A DNA stretch of 64,000 nt from Paraburkholderia tropica (GTDB lineage: Bacteria; Pseudomonadota; Gammaproteobacteria; Burkholderiales; Burkholderiaceae), in the NCBI RefSeq assembly GCF_900109265.1, contig NZ_FNZM01000007.1, forward strand, positions 186,001-250,000, written 5' to 3'. Numbering within the stretch: the stretch's first letter is position 1; each line of letters opens with the position of its first letter. This document shows, piece after piece, positions 51,100-59,647 of this stretch. Position numbers and translations under genes: made by a program. Under the pieces are notes generated by a model. That model was not told the DNA's origin. It worked only from the letters and a program-made list of their open reading frames with translations, and did not search any database.

Positions 51100-51926
51100 G
51101 CCGGAAACCCCAGACGGCGCCCGCTCGACGGATCGACGCTCACGCTCATCGGCACGCCGTAAATCGATTCGAGCCGCAGCGGGTCGATGATGTCGGCGGC
51201 GCGCTCGCGCATCAGCAGGCGCCCCTCGCGCAGCGCGACGATGCGGTCGCAAAAGCGCGCGGCCATGTTCACGTCGTGCAGCACGACGACCGCGCTCGTC
51301 GCGCCCGAGGCGCACAGCGCGCGCACGAGGTCGAGCACCGCAAGCTGATGGCCGATGTCGAGCGCGGCGGTCGGTTCGTCGAGCAGCATGCAGCGGCAGT
51401 CCTGCGCGACCAGCATCGCGAGCCACGCGCGCTGGCGCTCGCCGCCCGAGAGCACATCGACGGGACGATCGGCGTGCGCGAGCACGTCGGCGGCGCGCAT
51501 GGCGCGCTCGACCCACGCGGCGTCGTCGTCGCTGAAACGGCCCAGTGCGCCGTGCCACGGATAGCGCCCGAGCGCGACGAGTTCGCGCACGGTCATGCCG
51601 TCGGTGAGCGGCGTTTGCTGCGGCAGATACGCGACCTGGCGCGCGAACTCGCGGGCGCTCCACTGTGCGAGCGGCCGGCCCGCGTAACGGATCGTGCCGG
51701 CGGCGGGATCGAGCTGGCGCGCGAGCAGTTTGACGAGCGTCGATTTGCCCGAGCCGTTGTGGCCGACGAGACCGGTCACGCGCGCGTGCTCGATCGTGAG
51801 GTCGAGCGGATGCAGCAGCGTGCGGCCACCGGCGGCGAACGCGACGCCTTCGAGCGCGAAGGCCGTCTGCGTGCCTGCCGTGTCGTGCGCTGATTCGTGA
51901 ACCGCGTTGTGCAGGATCGCGTTCAT
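51096..51926 (-). CDS. fhuC: FhuC-like iron-siderophore ABC ATPase
   Basis: 276 residues: Walker A GHNGSGKST near residue 55, Q-loop LPQQTPLTDGMTVRELVALGRYPWHGALGRF, signature LSGGERQRAWLAMLVAQ, Walker B CMLLDEPTAALD and switch His VVVLHDVNMA. The GRYPWHGALGR segment is typical of FhuC. Overlaps both neighbours by four bases, so it is translationally coupled within the operon. It drives uptake through the FhuB-like permease. Confidence 0.94.
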   Translation of the reverse strand: MNAILHNAVHESAHDTAGTQTAFALEGVAFAAGGRTLLHPLDLTIEHARVTGLVGHNGSGKSTLVKLLARQLDPAAGTIRYAGRPLAQWSAREFARQVAYLPQQTPLTDGMTVRELVALGRYPWHGALGRFSDDDAAWVERAMRAADVLAHADRPVDVLSGGERQRAWLAMLVAQDCRCMLLDEPTAALDIGHQLAVLDLVRALCASGATSAVVVLHDVNMAARFCDRIVALREGRLLMRERAADIIDPLRLESIYGVPMSVSVDPSSGRRLGFPA

Positions 51927-53602
51927 GCTGCGCTCGCCATGTTGTTGCCGCTGTGGCCGTTACCGTCGGCGAGGCTGGAATGCGTCGCGCCGATCCGCCC
52001 GCTGTCGAGCTTGATCAGACGATCGGCGAGATCGAAATACCGATCGTCGTGCGTAATCACGAGCACCGTTTTTCCCTTCGTTTTCAGCTCCGGCAGCAGC
52101 GTGCGATAGAACACGTCCTTGAAGGCCGGGTCCTGATCGGCGGCCCATTCGTCGAACACGTAGAACGGCCGATCCTCCAGAAACGCGACCAGCAGCGCGA
52201 GGCGTTTGCGCTGTCCCTGCGAGAGCGCGAGCGTGGAAAACGCGCCGTCCTGAATCCGCACCTTGTGGTCGAGCTGCAGCGCGACGAGCAGCGCGCGCGC
52301 CGCGTTTTCGCGTCCGGCGCTCAAGCCGAGCAACGAATCGAACAGATGGAAGTCGCTGAACACCACGGAAAAATACTGTCGATAAGCGGCGCGTGTCGCG
52401 TCGTCCACGGCCGCGCCGTCGACGAGCAGACGGCCGCGCTCGGGCGCATACAGGCCGACGAGCAGTTTCGCGAGCGTGGTCTTGCCGCTGCCGTTGCCGC
52501 CGACGAGGAACACCGTTTCGCCCGCACGAAACGTCAGATCGATCGGGCCGAGCGTGAAGAAACCGTCCTCGTTTTCGCGCACGTAACGATGCTCGACGCC
52601 TTCGAGCGCGATGCGCGAAAACGCGGGCTGAGCGGCTTGCGCGACATTTGTACCGATATCGGCAAGCCGACCCTGTTCAGGTGGCAGCGCGGCTTCGAGC
52701 TTGCCGATCCGCTCGAACGCCACGCGCGCCGAACTGATCGCGGGCAGCGCCGCCAGCAGGCCTTCCACGGGCATGATCAGGTAGAGAAAGACGAGTGCGT
52801 AACCGGACATCACGTGCGCATCGGCGTCGAACAGGCGCGCGAGCACGAAGATCGTCAGGCCGACGAAGCCGAACAGCAGCAGATTGCCCCAGCTCGCCGC
52901 GAGCGCATGCAGCACGTAGCCGCGCGTGCGTTGCGCGCGCACCGCTTCGACGTGCGGCGCGAGCTGGCCGCCGACGAACGCTTCGGCGCGTGCGCGATGC
53001 AGCTTCAGTTCCTTCGCGCCGTCGAACAGCGCGCGAAACTGGCGCAACAGCTCGTCCTCGCGTTCGCGCGAAGCACGCAGATGACGCAGCGCGCGCGAAC
53101 CGACGAGATGCGTGCCGAACGTCCCCACGCCGAGCACCGCGAGCGCGACGCCGAGAATCGGCAGCGACAGCATGCCCAGATAGGCGAGGCAACCGGCGAT
53201 CACCGCACCCTGCATCGCAATCGACGGCAGGCTCACGAAGAACACGACGATGCTGTCGAGGTCCTGGGTCAGCGCGCCGAGCGCACGCGCCGCGCCGCAG
53301 CGCTCCAGATCGCGGAACGAGGCCGCGGCGATGCGGCCGATCGTCTGCATGCGCAGACGCGCTTTCACGCGCTGGCCGAGATACATGAAGAGCGTCTGCG
53401 AACCCACGCGCGTGGCGAGCACCAGCGCCGCGAGTAGCGCGAAGCGCACGCCCAGTTGCACGAGTTGCGCGCCCGACGCCTGTAACGCCTGGTTGATGAG
53501 CGCGACTAGCGCCGCATTCGCGAAGCCGCTCACGAGACTCACGAGCAGGGCGAGTGGCAGAAGCCAGCGCGAGCTGCGGATCAATGAAGCAATCAGGGGC
53601 AT
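51923..53602 (-). CDS. Siderophore exporter, PvdE/cyclic-peptide ABC transporter type
   Basis: 559 residues: six-helix exporter domain (1-~310) fused to an ATPase with Walker A GGNGSGKTT near residue 370, signature LALSQGQRKRLALLVAFLEDRPFYVFDEWAADQDPAFKDVF and switch LVITHDDRYF. LSQGQRKR and FDEWAADQDP are marks of the SyrD/PvdE group, which moves siderophore or lipopeptide precursors across the inner membrane. It is the first gene of the leftward operon and overlaps fhuC by four bases. No siderophore synthetase is present in the window, so what it exports must be made elsewhere. Confidence 0.92.
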   Translation of the reverse strand: MPLIASLIRSSRWLLPLALLVSLVSGFANAALVALINQALQASGAQLVQLGVRFALLAALVLATRVGSQTLFMYLGQRVKARLRMQTIGRIAAASFRDLERCGAARALGALTQDLDSIVVFFVSLPSIAMQGAVIAGCLAYLGMLSLPILGVALAVLGVGTFGTHLVGSRALRHLRASREREDELLRQFRALFDGAKELKLHRARAEAFVGGQLAPHVEAVRAQRTRGYVLHALAASWGNLLLFGFVGLTIFVLARLFDADAHVMSGYALVFLYLIMPVEGLLAALPAISSARVAFERIGKLEAALPPEQGRLADIGTNVAQAAQPAFSRIALEGVEHRYVRENEDGFFTLGPIDLTFRAGETVFLVGGNGSGKTTLAKLLVGLYAPERGRLLVDGAAVDDATRAAYRQYFSVVFSDFHLFDSLLGLSAGRENAARALLVALQLDHKVRIQDGAFSTLALSQGQRKRLALLVAFLEDRPFYVFDEWAADQDPAFKDVFYRTLLPELKTKGKTVLVITHDDRYFDLADRLIKLDSGRIGATHSSLADGNGHSGNNMASAA

Positions 53603-53855
53603 AAGCGGCGGAAAAGTCGTTCGTGCGCGTGGCGATCGTGTGTGTCGACCCTATCGACCACAGGGTCCACCGGGGTAATTCCACGAATGAGAAGCATTAT
53701 TGATTTCGGGCGGGGTTCCGCCAGAAGCCTTGATGGGTAAGGAGATTACCGGCTTATGCGAATTAAAGGCGGACAGGAGATATCGATTTTTTGACAATTT
53801 TTTGTCAATTTCCAATATCATGGGCCACTTCCTTTCGCGCCCGTACGTCCGTCCG
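53603..53855. promoter_or_regulatory. Divergent control region: Fur-like box and TTGACAA dyad
   Basis: Between the siderophore operon and its AraC regulator. AATGAGAAGCATTATTGATT (53686-53705) matches the Fur consensus at about 14 of 19 positions, some 85-100 bases before the exporter gene. TTGACAATTTTTTGTCAA (53791-53808) is a perfect 7-bp dyad; its left arm also reads as a -35, with AATATC at 53814-53819 as -10 for the AraC gene. The dyad may serve autoregulation. Confidence 0.6.
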
Positions 53856-54641
53856 ATGAAGTCGTTTCTGCTCAAGCGCTACCCGATGGCTCGCACGCCG
53901 CTGCCGCGCGAGGTCGCTGCGACGCTCGTGACCTACCGCCACGGCGAACGCGTGACATGGCATCAGCATCGTCATGGTCAACTGGTATTCGCGGTCAAAG
54001 GCGTGATTCGCGTGCTCACGCCCGCGCGCACGTGGACCGTGCCGCAGTCGCGCGCGGTGTGGCTGCCGTCGGATGTCGATCATGAACTGCACGCGGTCGG
54101 CGATACGGCGCTGTGCAGCGTCTATCTGGAACCCGATGTGTTTCCCTGGCCGTGGGAAGATCCCGCCGTGATCGGCGTGTCGGCCTTGCTGCGCGAACTC
54201 GCGCTCACGCTGGTCGAGGGCGCGGACAGCTATACGGCCACGAGTCGCGCGGGCCTCGCCGCGCCGTTGATGCTGAAGGTGCTGGCGGAAACGCCCAGCC
54301 TCGCGGAGCCCGGCGTGCCCTTGCCGCGCGACGAGCGCCTGCTCAAGCTCTGCGAGCACATGATGAACGACCCGGGCAGCGATCTCTCGCTCGATTTTTG
54401 GGGCGAGCAGTTCGGTGCGAGCGGACGCACGCTCGCGCGCCGCCTGCATGCGGAAACCGGGCTGACCTTCGTGGCGTGGCGTCAGCAGATGCGCGTGGCG
54501 GAAGCGATCACGCGCCTCACGCTCGGGCATTCGGTAGCGCAGGTCGCGAAAGATCTCGGTTATCGCAGCGCGAGCGCGTTTATCGTCATGTTCCGCCAGG
54601 TGACGGGCGAATCGCCGCAACGCTATCTGGCGTCGAGTTGA
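53856..54641 (+). CDS. AraC-family regulator divergent from siderophore operon
   Basis: 261 residues from MKSFLLKRYPMART. A cupin-type sensor domain (VTWHQHRHGQLVFAVKGVIRVLTPARTWTVPQSRAVWLPSDVDHELHAV) is followed by two AraC helix-turn-helix motifs (LSLDFWGEQFGASGRTLARRLHAETGLTF and HSVAQVAKDLGYRSASAFIVMFRQVTGESPQRYL). This layout is that of NimR-like cupin AraC regulators. Its position suggests it adjusts the iron operon on the other side, as siderophore-sensing AraC proteins do elsewhere. A later start at 53886 (MARTPLPRE) is possible. Confidence 0.88.
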   Translation: MKSFLLKRYPMARTPLPREVAATLVTYRHGERVTWHQHRHGQLVFAVKGVIRVLTPARTWTVPQSRAVWLPSDVDHELHAVGDTALCSVYLEPDVFPWPWEDPAVIGVSALLRELALTLVEGADSYTATSRAGLAAPLMLKVLAETPSLAEPGVPLPRDERLLKLCEHMMNDPGSDLSLDFWGEQFGASGRTLARRLHAETGLTFVAWRQQMRVAEAITRLTLGHSVAQVAKDLGYRSASAFIVMFRQVTGESPQRYLASS

Positions 54642-54671
54642 CGGCGCGCGGATGATTGACTCACGTCGCCT

Positions 54672-56219
54672 TCACTGACCCGAAGGCTTGCCCCACACGA
54701 TCGATTCCGGATGGCGCTGGAGATAATCGGCCAGCGCGTTCACGCTCGCGAGCGTCCGGCGCAGTTGCGTCGTGGCCGTGCGCACGTCGGTTTGCAAGGG
54801 CGAATCCGCTTCGAGCGTGGCGCGTGCAGCGGCAAAAGACGTCTGCGCAAAAGCCAGCGTGGACTGCGTTTGTGGAACGGTTTCATCGTTCAGGGTCTTG
54901 AGTAGCGCATTCGCGCCGTCGAGCGACGCATCGACGTTCCTTCCGATTTCGTCGAACGGCACGCGATCGAGTTTCGCGACGATATCGCCGAGCAGATCTT
55001 GCAGTTCTTCGATGGTGTTGGGCACCGTCGGCAGTTCGACCGCCGCGCGCTTCGCATCGAAATGAACGGGCGGCGCCTTGGGGAAAAAGTCGAGCGCGAT
55101 ATAGCGCTGGCCCGTGAGCACGCTGCCCATGCGCACCTGGCCGCGCAGACCTTGCGCGATCATGTCGCTCAGCAGCGTGCGTCCGCCCGGGCCGTCGCCT
55201 TTGCCGAGCGCCGCGCGATAGCGTCGCCCGAGACGGAACGGATAGAGATTCAGGCTGACGATCATGTCGAAGCCGCCGTGCGCGGTGTTGTTATCGACGT
55301 CGATCCGTGTGACGTTGCCGATCTCCACCCCATGAAAATCGACCGGCGCGCCCACAACGAGGCCGCGCAACGATTCGCGAAAGCGCATCTGCACGGGCGC
55401 GGCCGGGCCGTTCGTGCTGCGCAGCGCGTCGGTGCGGTTGTCGGCGAGGGTGAAGGTGCGGCTGTCGTGCGACGGCGGAGCGGCTTCGGCGGGCGAGTCG
55501 AATTGCACGCCGCCGCGCAGCATCGCTTCGAGCGGCTGCAGGTCGACGTTGAAGCCGCGCGAATCGAGTTGCACGTCGATTCCGCTGGCCTGCCACCAGC
55601 GCGTCGACGACGTGACATAGCGATCGAACGGCGCGTTCACGAATACGTCGACATCGACTTCCTGGCCGTTTTTCGGCAGCGTGTAGCCGAGAATCTGTCC
55701 CACGGCGACGCGATGAAAATAGACCGGCGAACCCGCCTGCAGCGAACCCAGCGACGCGGCGCGCAGAATGAAGCGGCTGCCGCGTCGATCGGCGCTCACC
55801 ACGGGCGGCGTTTCCAGGCCGATAAAGCTGTGGCACGTTGTGCGGGCGGCGCCGATATCCACGTCGATATACGGCGCGGTGCGCAGGGTTTCGAGCCCCG
55901 AAATACCGCCGGCGTCGATACGCGGACGCGCCACCCAGAAACGCGTCCCGCAGGTGGCGAGGCGGGCGGCGTCCGCCATCAGCCGCACCACGGCGGTCAC
56001 ATGCGAGCGGTCGCGCGACAGATGCAGCGTTTCGAGTTCGCCCACTTCCACGTTGCGATAGCGCACGCGCGTCTTGCCCGCCTGCAATCCGGCTCCGCTG
56101 ACGAAGTCGATCGTCAGTTGCGGGCCGCGCGGGAACAGCGTGTGAGCGAGCAGCAGGCCACCGGCCAGCAAGGCGATGAGCGGCGCGAGGCTCATCGGCG
56201 AAAACATCGTGCGCAACAT
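54672..56219 (-). CDS. pqiB: PqiB-type MCE-domain lipid-transport protein
   Basis: 515 residues: one N-terminal membrane anchor (MSLAPLIALLAGGLLLAHTLF), then three MCE domains (beginning near residues 33, 150 and 275; for example GAGLQAGKTRVRYRNVEVGELETLHLS, GSLQAGSPVYFHRVAVGQILGY and GLVVGAPVDFHGVEIGNV), and a helical C-terminus (TIEELQDLLGDIVAKLD, repeated Ser/Thr-rich helices). PqiB forms a stacked-ring tube that carries lipids across the periplasm. The usual partners PqiA (membrane) and PqiC (outer-membrane lipoprotein) are not recognised nearby. Its start follows immediately after the stop of a 36-codon frame. Confidence 0.9.
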   Translation of the reverse strand: MLRTMFSPMSLAPLIALLAGGLLLAHTLFPRGPQLTIDFVSGAGLQAGKTRVRYRNVEVGELETLHLSRDRSHVTAVVRLMADAARLATCGTRFWVARPRIDAGGISGLETLRTAPYIDVDIGAARTTCHSFIGLETPPVVSADRRGSRFILRAASLGSLQAGSPVYFHRVAVGQILGYTLPKNGQEVDVDVFVNAPFDRYVTSSTRWWQASGIDVQLDSRGFNVDLQPLEAMLRGGVQFDSPAEAAPPSHDSRTFTLADNRTDALRSTNGPAAPVQMRFRESLRGLVVGAPVDFHGVEIGNVTRIDVDNNTAHGGFDMIVSLNLYPFRLGRRYRAALGKGDGPGGRTLLSDMIAQGLRGQVRMGSVLTGQRYIALDFFPKAPPVHFDAKRAAVELPTVPNTIEELQDLLGDIVAKLDRVPFDEIGRNVDASLDGANALLKTLNDETVPQTQSTLAFAQTSFAAARATLEADSPLQTDVRTATTQLRRTLASVNALADYLQRHPESIVWGKPSGQ

Positions 56220-56330
56220 TCAGAGCTTCCCTGCGATGACATCGCCGAGCGCGCGCCGGAACCGGCCGAATGCGTCGCGTGCGCGAATCCACAAGCCGCA
56301 GATGGCACTGGCTTTGCCGTCGACGGTCAT
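56220..56330 (-). CDS. Tiny 36-residue frame coupled to pqiB
   Basis: MTVDGKASAICGLWIRARDA... encodes 36 residues with a basic amphipathic stretch (RARDAFGRFRRALGD). Its ATG overlaps the stop of the upstream 66-residue gene (ATGA) and its own stop touches the pqiB start (TGAATG). This double coupling suggests it is translated, perhaps mainly to carry ribosomes into pqiB. No family is recognised. It could be an accident of a high-GC frame. Confidence 0.45.
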   Translation of the reverse strand: MTVDGKASAICGLWIRARDAFGRFRRALGDVIAGKL

Positions 56331-56527
56331 GGGCGAAAGCCCAGTATCAGCGTCAGATAGGCGAGCGCCGCGAAGACGCCCGCCATCGTGCCGTAGTAGT
56401 CGCGCGCGCCCGGACCGAGCAGGCAATGCGCGGGAATGCCGACCGCGCAATACGCAGCCGTGAAGACGAGCGTGATGACCAGCGTAGGATGGCCCGCCGA
56501 CCACGCGAATTCCGCCAGGTGTTTCAT
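56327..56527 (-). CDS. Small two-helix membrane protein upstream of pqiB
   Basis: 66 residues, MKHLAEFAWSAGHPTLVITL..., with hydrophobic segments at about 14-35 and 47-64. Function unknown. It occupies the position where pqiA would be expected but is far too short for PqiA (about 400 residues) and lacks its cysteine motifs. It overlaps the 36-residue frame by four bases, and thus links to pqiB. It may be a membrane partner for the MCE tube; that is inference from position only. Confidence 0.65.
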   Translation of the reverse strand: MKHLAEFAWSAGHPTLVITLVFTAAYCAVGIPAHCLLGPGARDYYGTMAGVFAALAYLTLILGFRP

Positions 56528-56614
56528 AATCAGGCATCCTGATTATTTAAATGATTCCGGGCGATTGAATCTCGCGTGGCCGGGCTGGTTGCTTCGGTGT
56601 TCTGTTGCGCGGGA

Positions 56615-57277
56615 TTAATGCATTTGCGCGACGAGCGCTTCCGCACCTTTATCGAGGCCGGTTTTCGCGGCGCTGAGCGAGCCGAACGCCGCGGGCAGAT
56701 TCATCGCATTCGGATATTGCTTGGTCACATAGGCTTTCAGTAGACGGCCATCGTTGCTGTCGTACACCTCGACCGCGTACGATACCGAGCCGCTGAACGC
56801 GCCCTGGCCGCCGCGCACCGCCTGCACGCCGTTGTAGAGATTGCCGGCGATATCGAAATGCATCGCCTGACCCACGAGCAGCGTGGTGCTCTCCGCGCCG
56901 GTCAGCGTCACCTTCACGCGCAGCACGCCGGGGCCGGTGTGGTTCGTCATCTGGAAGCGTTTGCCGAGGTTTTCGGTGAAGGCCTGCTGCGCGTAGCGGG
57001 CGAGCGTGGTTTTGTCGTCGTCTTTCATGTCGCCGAATTGCGCGTCGGCGCCGCGATAGACGGTGACGGGGTCGAGCACGACCTGCGTATAGCGCGACCA
57101 GGAGACGGGAATGCCGTAGGCGAGCGGCACTTTGTTGCGGTCGTCGCCGTGATTCGGCTGCAACTGGTGCGTGGCGTCGATGCCGGAGTAGGCGACCGGC
57201 TGAACGCCGGCGCAGGCGGCAAGAAGAAGGGACAGCGTGCCCGTGACGAGGGGAAGTGCGAGGCGTTGGCCGAACAT
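56615..57277 (-). CDS. DUF3313 outer-membrane-type lipoprotein
   Basis: 220 residues with a lipoprotein signal (LPLVTGTLSLLLAACAGVQ; lipidated Cys at 22). The mature part (YTQVVLDPVTVYRGADAQFGDMKDDDKTTLARYAQQAFTENLGKRF and GPGVLRVKVTLTGAEST) follows the DUF3313 pattern found in small Gram-negative lipoproteins of unknown function. It is the first gene of the leftward group that ends with pqiB and might supply the outer-membrane part that PqiC would normally provide. It is divergent from a TetR regulator. Confidence 0.82.
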   Translation of the reverse strand: MFGQRLALPLVTGTLSLLLAACAGVQPVAYSGIDATHQLQPNHGDDRNKVPLAYGIPVSWSRYTQVVLDPVTVYRGADAQFGDMKDDDKTTLARYAQQAFTENLGKRFQMTNHTGPGVLRVKVTLTGAESTTLLVGQAMHFDIAGNLYNGVQAVRGGQGAFSGSVSYAVEVYDSNDGRLLKAYVTKQYPNAMNLPAAFGSLSAAKTGLDKGAEALVAQMH

Positions 57278-57385
57278 CGGAAGGTTCCTTGGATGGATTA
57301 AGCGGGCGCTGAAAGAAAGCTGGGTGAAACAGTGAGAAACCGCTGTTCACTGCGGACGCAGCGTAACGGCAAATTCGAGAAATGT

Positions 57386-57403
57386 AAACCGTCTACCCGG
57401 TTT
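57386..57403. promoter_or_regulatory. Candidate TetR operator
   Basis: AAACCG-tctacc-CGGTTT is a perfect 6-bp inverted repeat with a 6-base spacer, midway in the divergent region between the DUF3313 lipoprotein and TetR genes. It has the form of many TetR-family sites. Confidence 0.55.
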
Positions 57404-57561
57404 GTTTTTATGGCGAGGCGGAATTGGTTACAATCATGTCCGCAACCGACCGACCGTTCGCCAGGCGCCGCTTTTCACGCGGATCGGCGCGCGATTCCCT
57501 CGCCGACGCTGTCATGCCCGAAGTCACGCTGTCACGTTCTTAGTCACGCCCTCGAATCGAC

Positions 57562-58146
57562 ATGGATAACCCGACCCGCTCCGAACTGTCCCGCAAGAAA
57601 GCCATCGCCGCCGCGCTGGCGATTCTGACGAGGGAGGGCGCGGGCGCGTTGACGTTCGACGCGTTGTCGCGCGAAAGCGGCATCAGCAAGGGCGGGCTGC
57701 TGCATCAGTTCCGCACCAAGAACGGTGTGCTGGAGGCGCTGCTGGAGCATCAGCTCAGCGAGTTTCAGCGGATCGCGGCCGATTATCTGGGCAAGGAAGG
57801 CGCGAAAAAAGCCGAGCCCACGCTCAATGCGCAGATCGAAATTTTTCGCGAGGCCGTGAATCAGCCGAATTCCGTCGCGCGCGCGATGCTGGCGGTGATG
57901 GTGGAATCGCCCGAGATGCTCGGGCGCGTGCGCGACACCGACAATCGCGTGACGAAAACCATCGAGAGCGAAGCGCGCGACGAGGAACTCGCGCTGCTGC
58001 GGTATTTCGCGGCCAGCGGCATGGCGTTTCACACGCTCATCGGCTTGACCGAACTGGACGGCGCGCGGCGCAATCGCCTGTTTGACCGCTTGCAGGACGA
58101 CGCGAGCTGGGCGCCGCTCGAAAAGAAACGCAAGACGGCGAAGTAG
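57562..58146 (+). CDS. TetR-family transcriptional regulator
   Basis: 194 residues: N-terminal helix-turn-helix (ALTFDALSRESGISKGGLLHQFRTKNGVLEALLEH) with the ligand domain after residue ~65. The SKGGLLHQFRTK recognition helix is common to TetR regulators next to efflux or membrane-stress genes. It is divergent from the DUF3313-pqiB group and probably represses it through the dyad at 57386-57403. Inducer unknown. Confidence 0.9.
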   Translation: MDNPTRSELSRKKAIAAALAILTREGAGALTFDALSRESGISKGGLLHQFRTKNGVLEALLEHQLSEFQRIAADYLGKEGAKKAEPTLNAQIEIFREAVNQPNSVARAMLAVMVESPEMLGRVRDTDNRVTKTIESEARDEELALLRYFAASGMAFHTLIGLTELDGARRNRLFDRLQDDASWAPLEKKRKTAK

Positions 58147-58168
58147 GCGCGCGTTTTTAATCGGGTTT

Positions 58169-58369
58169 TTAGTCGCCTTTCACGCGCGGGCCGGTTTCGC
58201 GGCCGATCCTGGCCTGACGACGCGCGCGCTCGTTGATGATCTGATGACGCCGATGATCGGTCATCTTCTTCCAGCCACGCGCTTCCTCGCGCGTGCGGTA
58301 ACAGCCCGTGCACAAACCGGTTTTGCCATCGAACGCACAGAGTTCGATGCACGGCGATTTCACGGCCAT
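58169..58369 (-). CDS. DUF1289 cysteine-motif small protein
   Basis: 66 residues with SPCIELCAFDGKTGLCTGCYRTREEARGW, the family's four-cysteine pattern (C-x3-C-x8-C-x2-C), which suggests a small metal or Fe-S site. Function is unknown. It begins three bases after the rcnR stop, so it is cotranscribed with the nickel/cobalt genes. Confidence 0.85.
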   Translation of the reverse strand: MAVKSPCIELCAFDGKTGLCTGCYRTREEARGWKKMTDHRRHQIINERARRQARIGRETGPRVKGD

Positions 58370-58372
58370 GGC

Positions 58373-58645
58373 TTACTTGAAATAGCTGTGGACGACTTCG
58401 ATCAGCTGCTCGGTGCCGCTGCCGTGTTCGTCGGCGGGTTCGGCATCGACGAGATGGGTGCGGATGTGATCCTCCAGCACCACGGCGAGCAGGCCGTTCA
58501 TCGCGCCGCGGCTGCTGGTGATCAGTTGCAGCACGTCCATGCAGCCGCGCTCGTCTTCGAGCGCGCGCTCGATGGCCTCGACTTGCCCCTTGATGCGGCG
58601 CACGCGGTTGAGCAGCTTCTGTTTTTCGCGAATCGTGTGACTCAT
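58373..58645 (-). CDS. rcnR: Nickel/cobalt-responsive repressor RcnR
   Basis: 90-residue four-helix CsoR/RcnR repressor. The metal ligands known for RcnR are all present: H3, C35, H60 and H64. CsoR and FrmR differ at these positions, so Ni/Co sensing is favoured. Metal binding releases the protein from its G-tract operator. It lies 74 bases downstream of rcnA on the same strand, so the repressor is under the control of the same promoter. The target is most likely the tandem G-tract sequence at 59648-59690. Confidence 0.88.
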   Translation of the reverse strand: MSHTIREKQKLLNRVRRIKGQVEAIERALEDERGCMDVLQLITSSRGAMNGLLAVVLEDHIRTHLVDAEPADEHGSGTEQLIEVVHSYFK

Positions 58646-58719
58646 GCCTGACCTCGACGGATGGAAACCCGAGTATACCGCTGCCTATAGCGAGGGGGAC
58701 TACGCTACGCGCCGCGACA

Positions 58720-59571
58720 TCAGGCCGCGAGCGCCGTCAAACCCTGATAGCCGACGATCAGGCCGACGAGCAGGATCAGCGCGCCGGAGAAATACGGCGC
58801 TTTGCGTGCGAAATCGCCGAATCCGCTCCATTTTTTCGACACGTGCTTGACGCTCAGCGCCGCCAGCGTGCCGGAGACGACCATCGTCAGCGCAAGTCCG
58901 ATGCTGAAGCAGAGCACGAGCGACGCGCCCAGCGCGAAACGCTTCAGTTGCAGGCACAGCAGCAGCACGGTGATCGACGCGGGGCACGGCACGAGTCCGC
59001 CGGTCAGGCCGAACATGACGATCTGGCCGGTGGTGACGTCGCGATTCGCGAAGCGGCGACGGATGTCGTTCGCGTGCGCGCGTTCGTGGGCGTCCTGGTA
59101 CTCGGTGGAGGACGCATCGAGGTCGGCGTGGTGGTGATCATGGCCGTGATGATCGTGATCATGATGATCGTGATCGTGGTGGTGATGGCCGTGCGCGTGT
59201 CCATGCTCGTGCTCATGCGCCGCGCGCTGCTCGCGCCAGGTGCGCCAGATCATCCATGCCGCGACGCCGACGATCAGCACCGCCGAGGCCACCTGAAACC
59301 ACGGCTCGCTGCTTGCGGCGTTCCAGTTGCGGCCGAAATACATGCCGATGAGCGCGATGGCCCACACCACGGCGGTATGCGAGAGCGTCGCCGACAAGCC
59401 CAGCAACACCGCCTGCCCAACCGTGCCGCGAATCGCCACGATGAACGCGGCCATCATCGTTTTCGAGTGGCCCGGCTCCAATCCGTGCAGCGCGCCCAGC
59501 AGGATCGCGCTCGGAATGAACAGCCAGGCGCTGGAGGCGCCCTGCGAAAGAAGATGCGAAAAGTCCATCAT
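58720..59571 (-). CDS. rcnA: Nickel/cobalt efflux protein RcnA
   Basis: 283 residues with six predicted membrane helices. The first has LGALHGLEPGHSKTMMAAFIVA, the NicO/RcnA signature. A long histidine-rich cytoplasmic loop (residues ~117-150: EHEHGHAHGHHHHDHDHHDHD...) should bind metal, and GLTGGLVPCPASITVLLLCLQL follows. It exports nickel and cobalt. It heads a leftward operon with rcnR and the DUF1289 gene and has a tandem G-tract operator upstream. Confidence 0.94.
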   Translation of the reverse strand: MMDFSHLLSQGASSAWLFIPSAILLGALHGLEPGHSKTMMAAFIVAIRGTVGQAVLLGLSATLSHTAVVWAIALIGMYFGRNWNAASSEPWFQVASAVLIVGVAAWMIWRTWREQRAAHEHEHGHAHGHHHHDHDHHDHDHHGHDHHHADLDASSTEYQDAHERAHANDIRRRFANRDVTTGQIVMFGLTGGLVPCPASITVLLLCLQLKRFALGASLVLCFSIGLALTMVVSGTLAALSVKHVSKKWSGFGDFARKAPYFSGALILLVGLIVGYQGLTALAA

Positions 59572-59647
59572 GCTGCGTTTTCCTGGATGACTGGCTAACT
59601 GGCTGCGGCGCGCGCCGCGTCACGTCTCATCGAGACGATTAATATAC

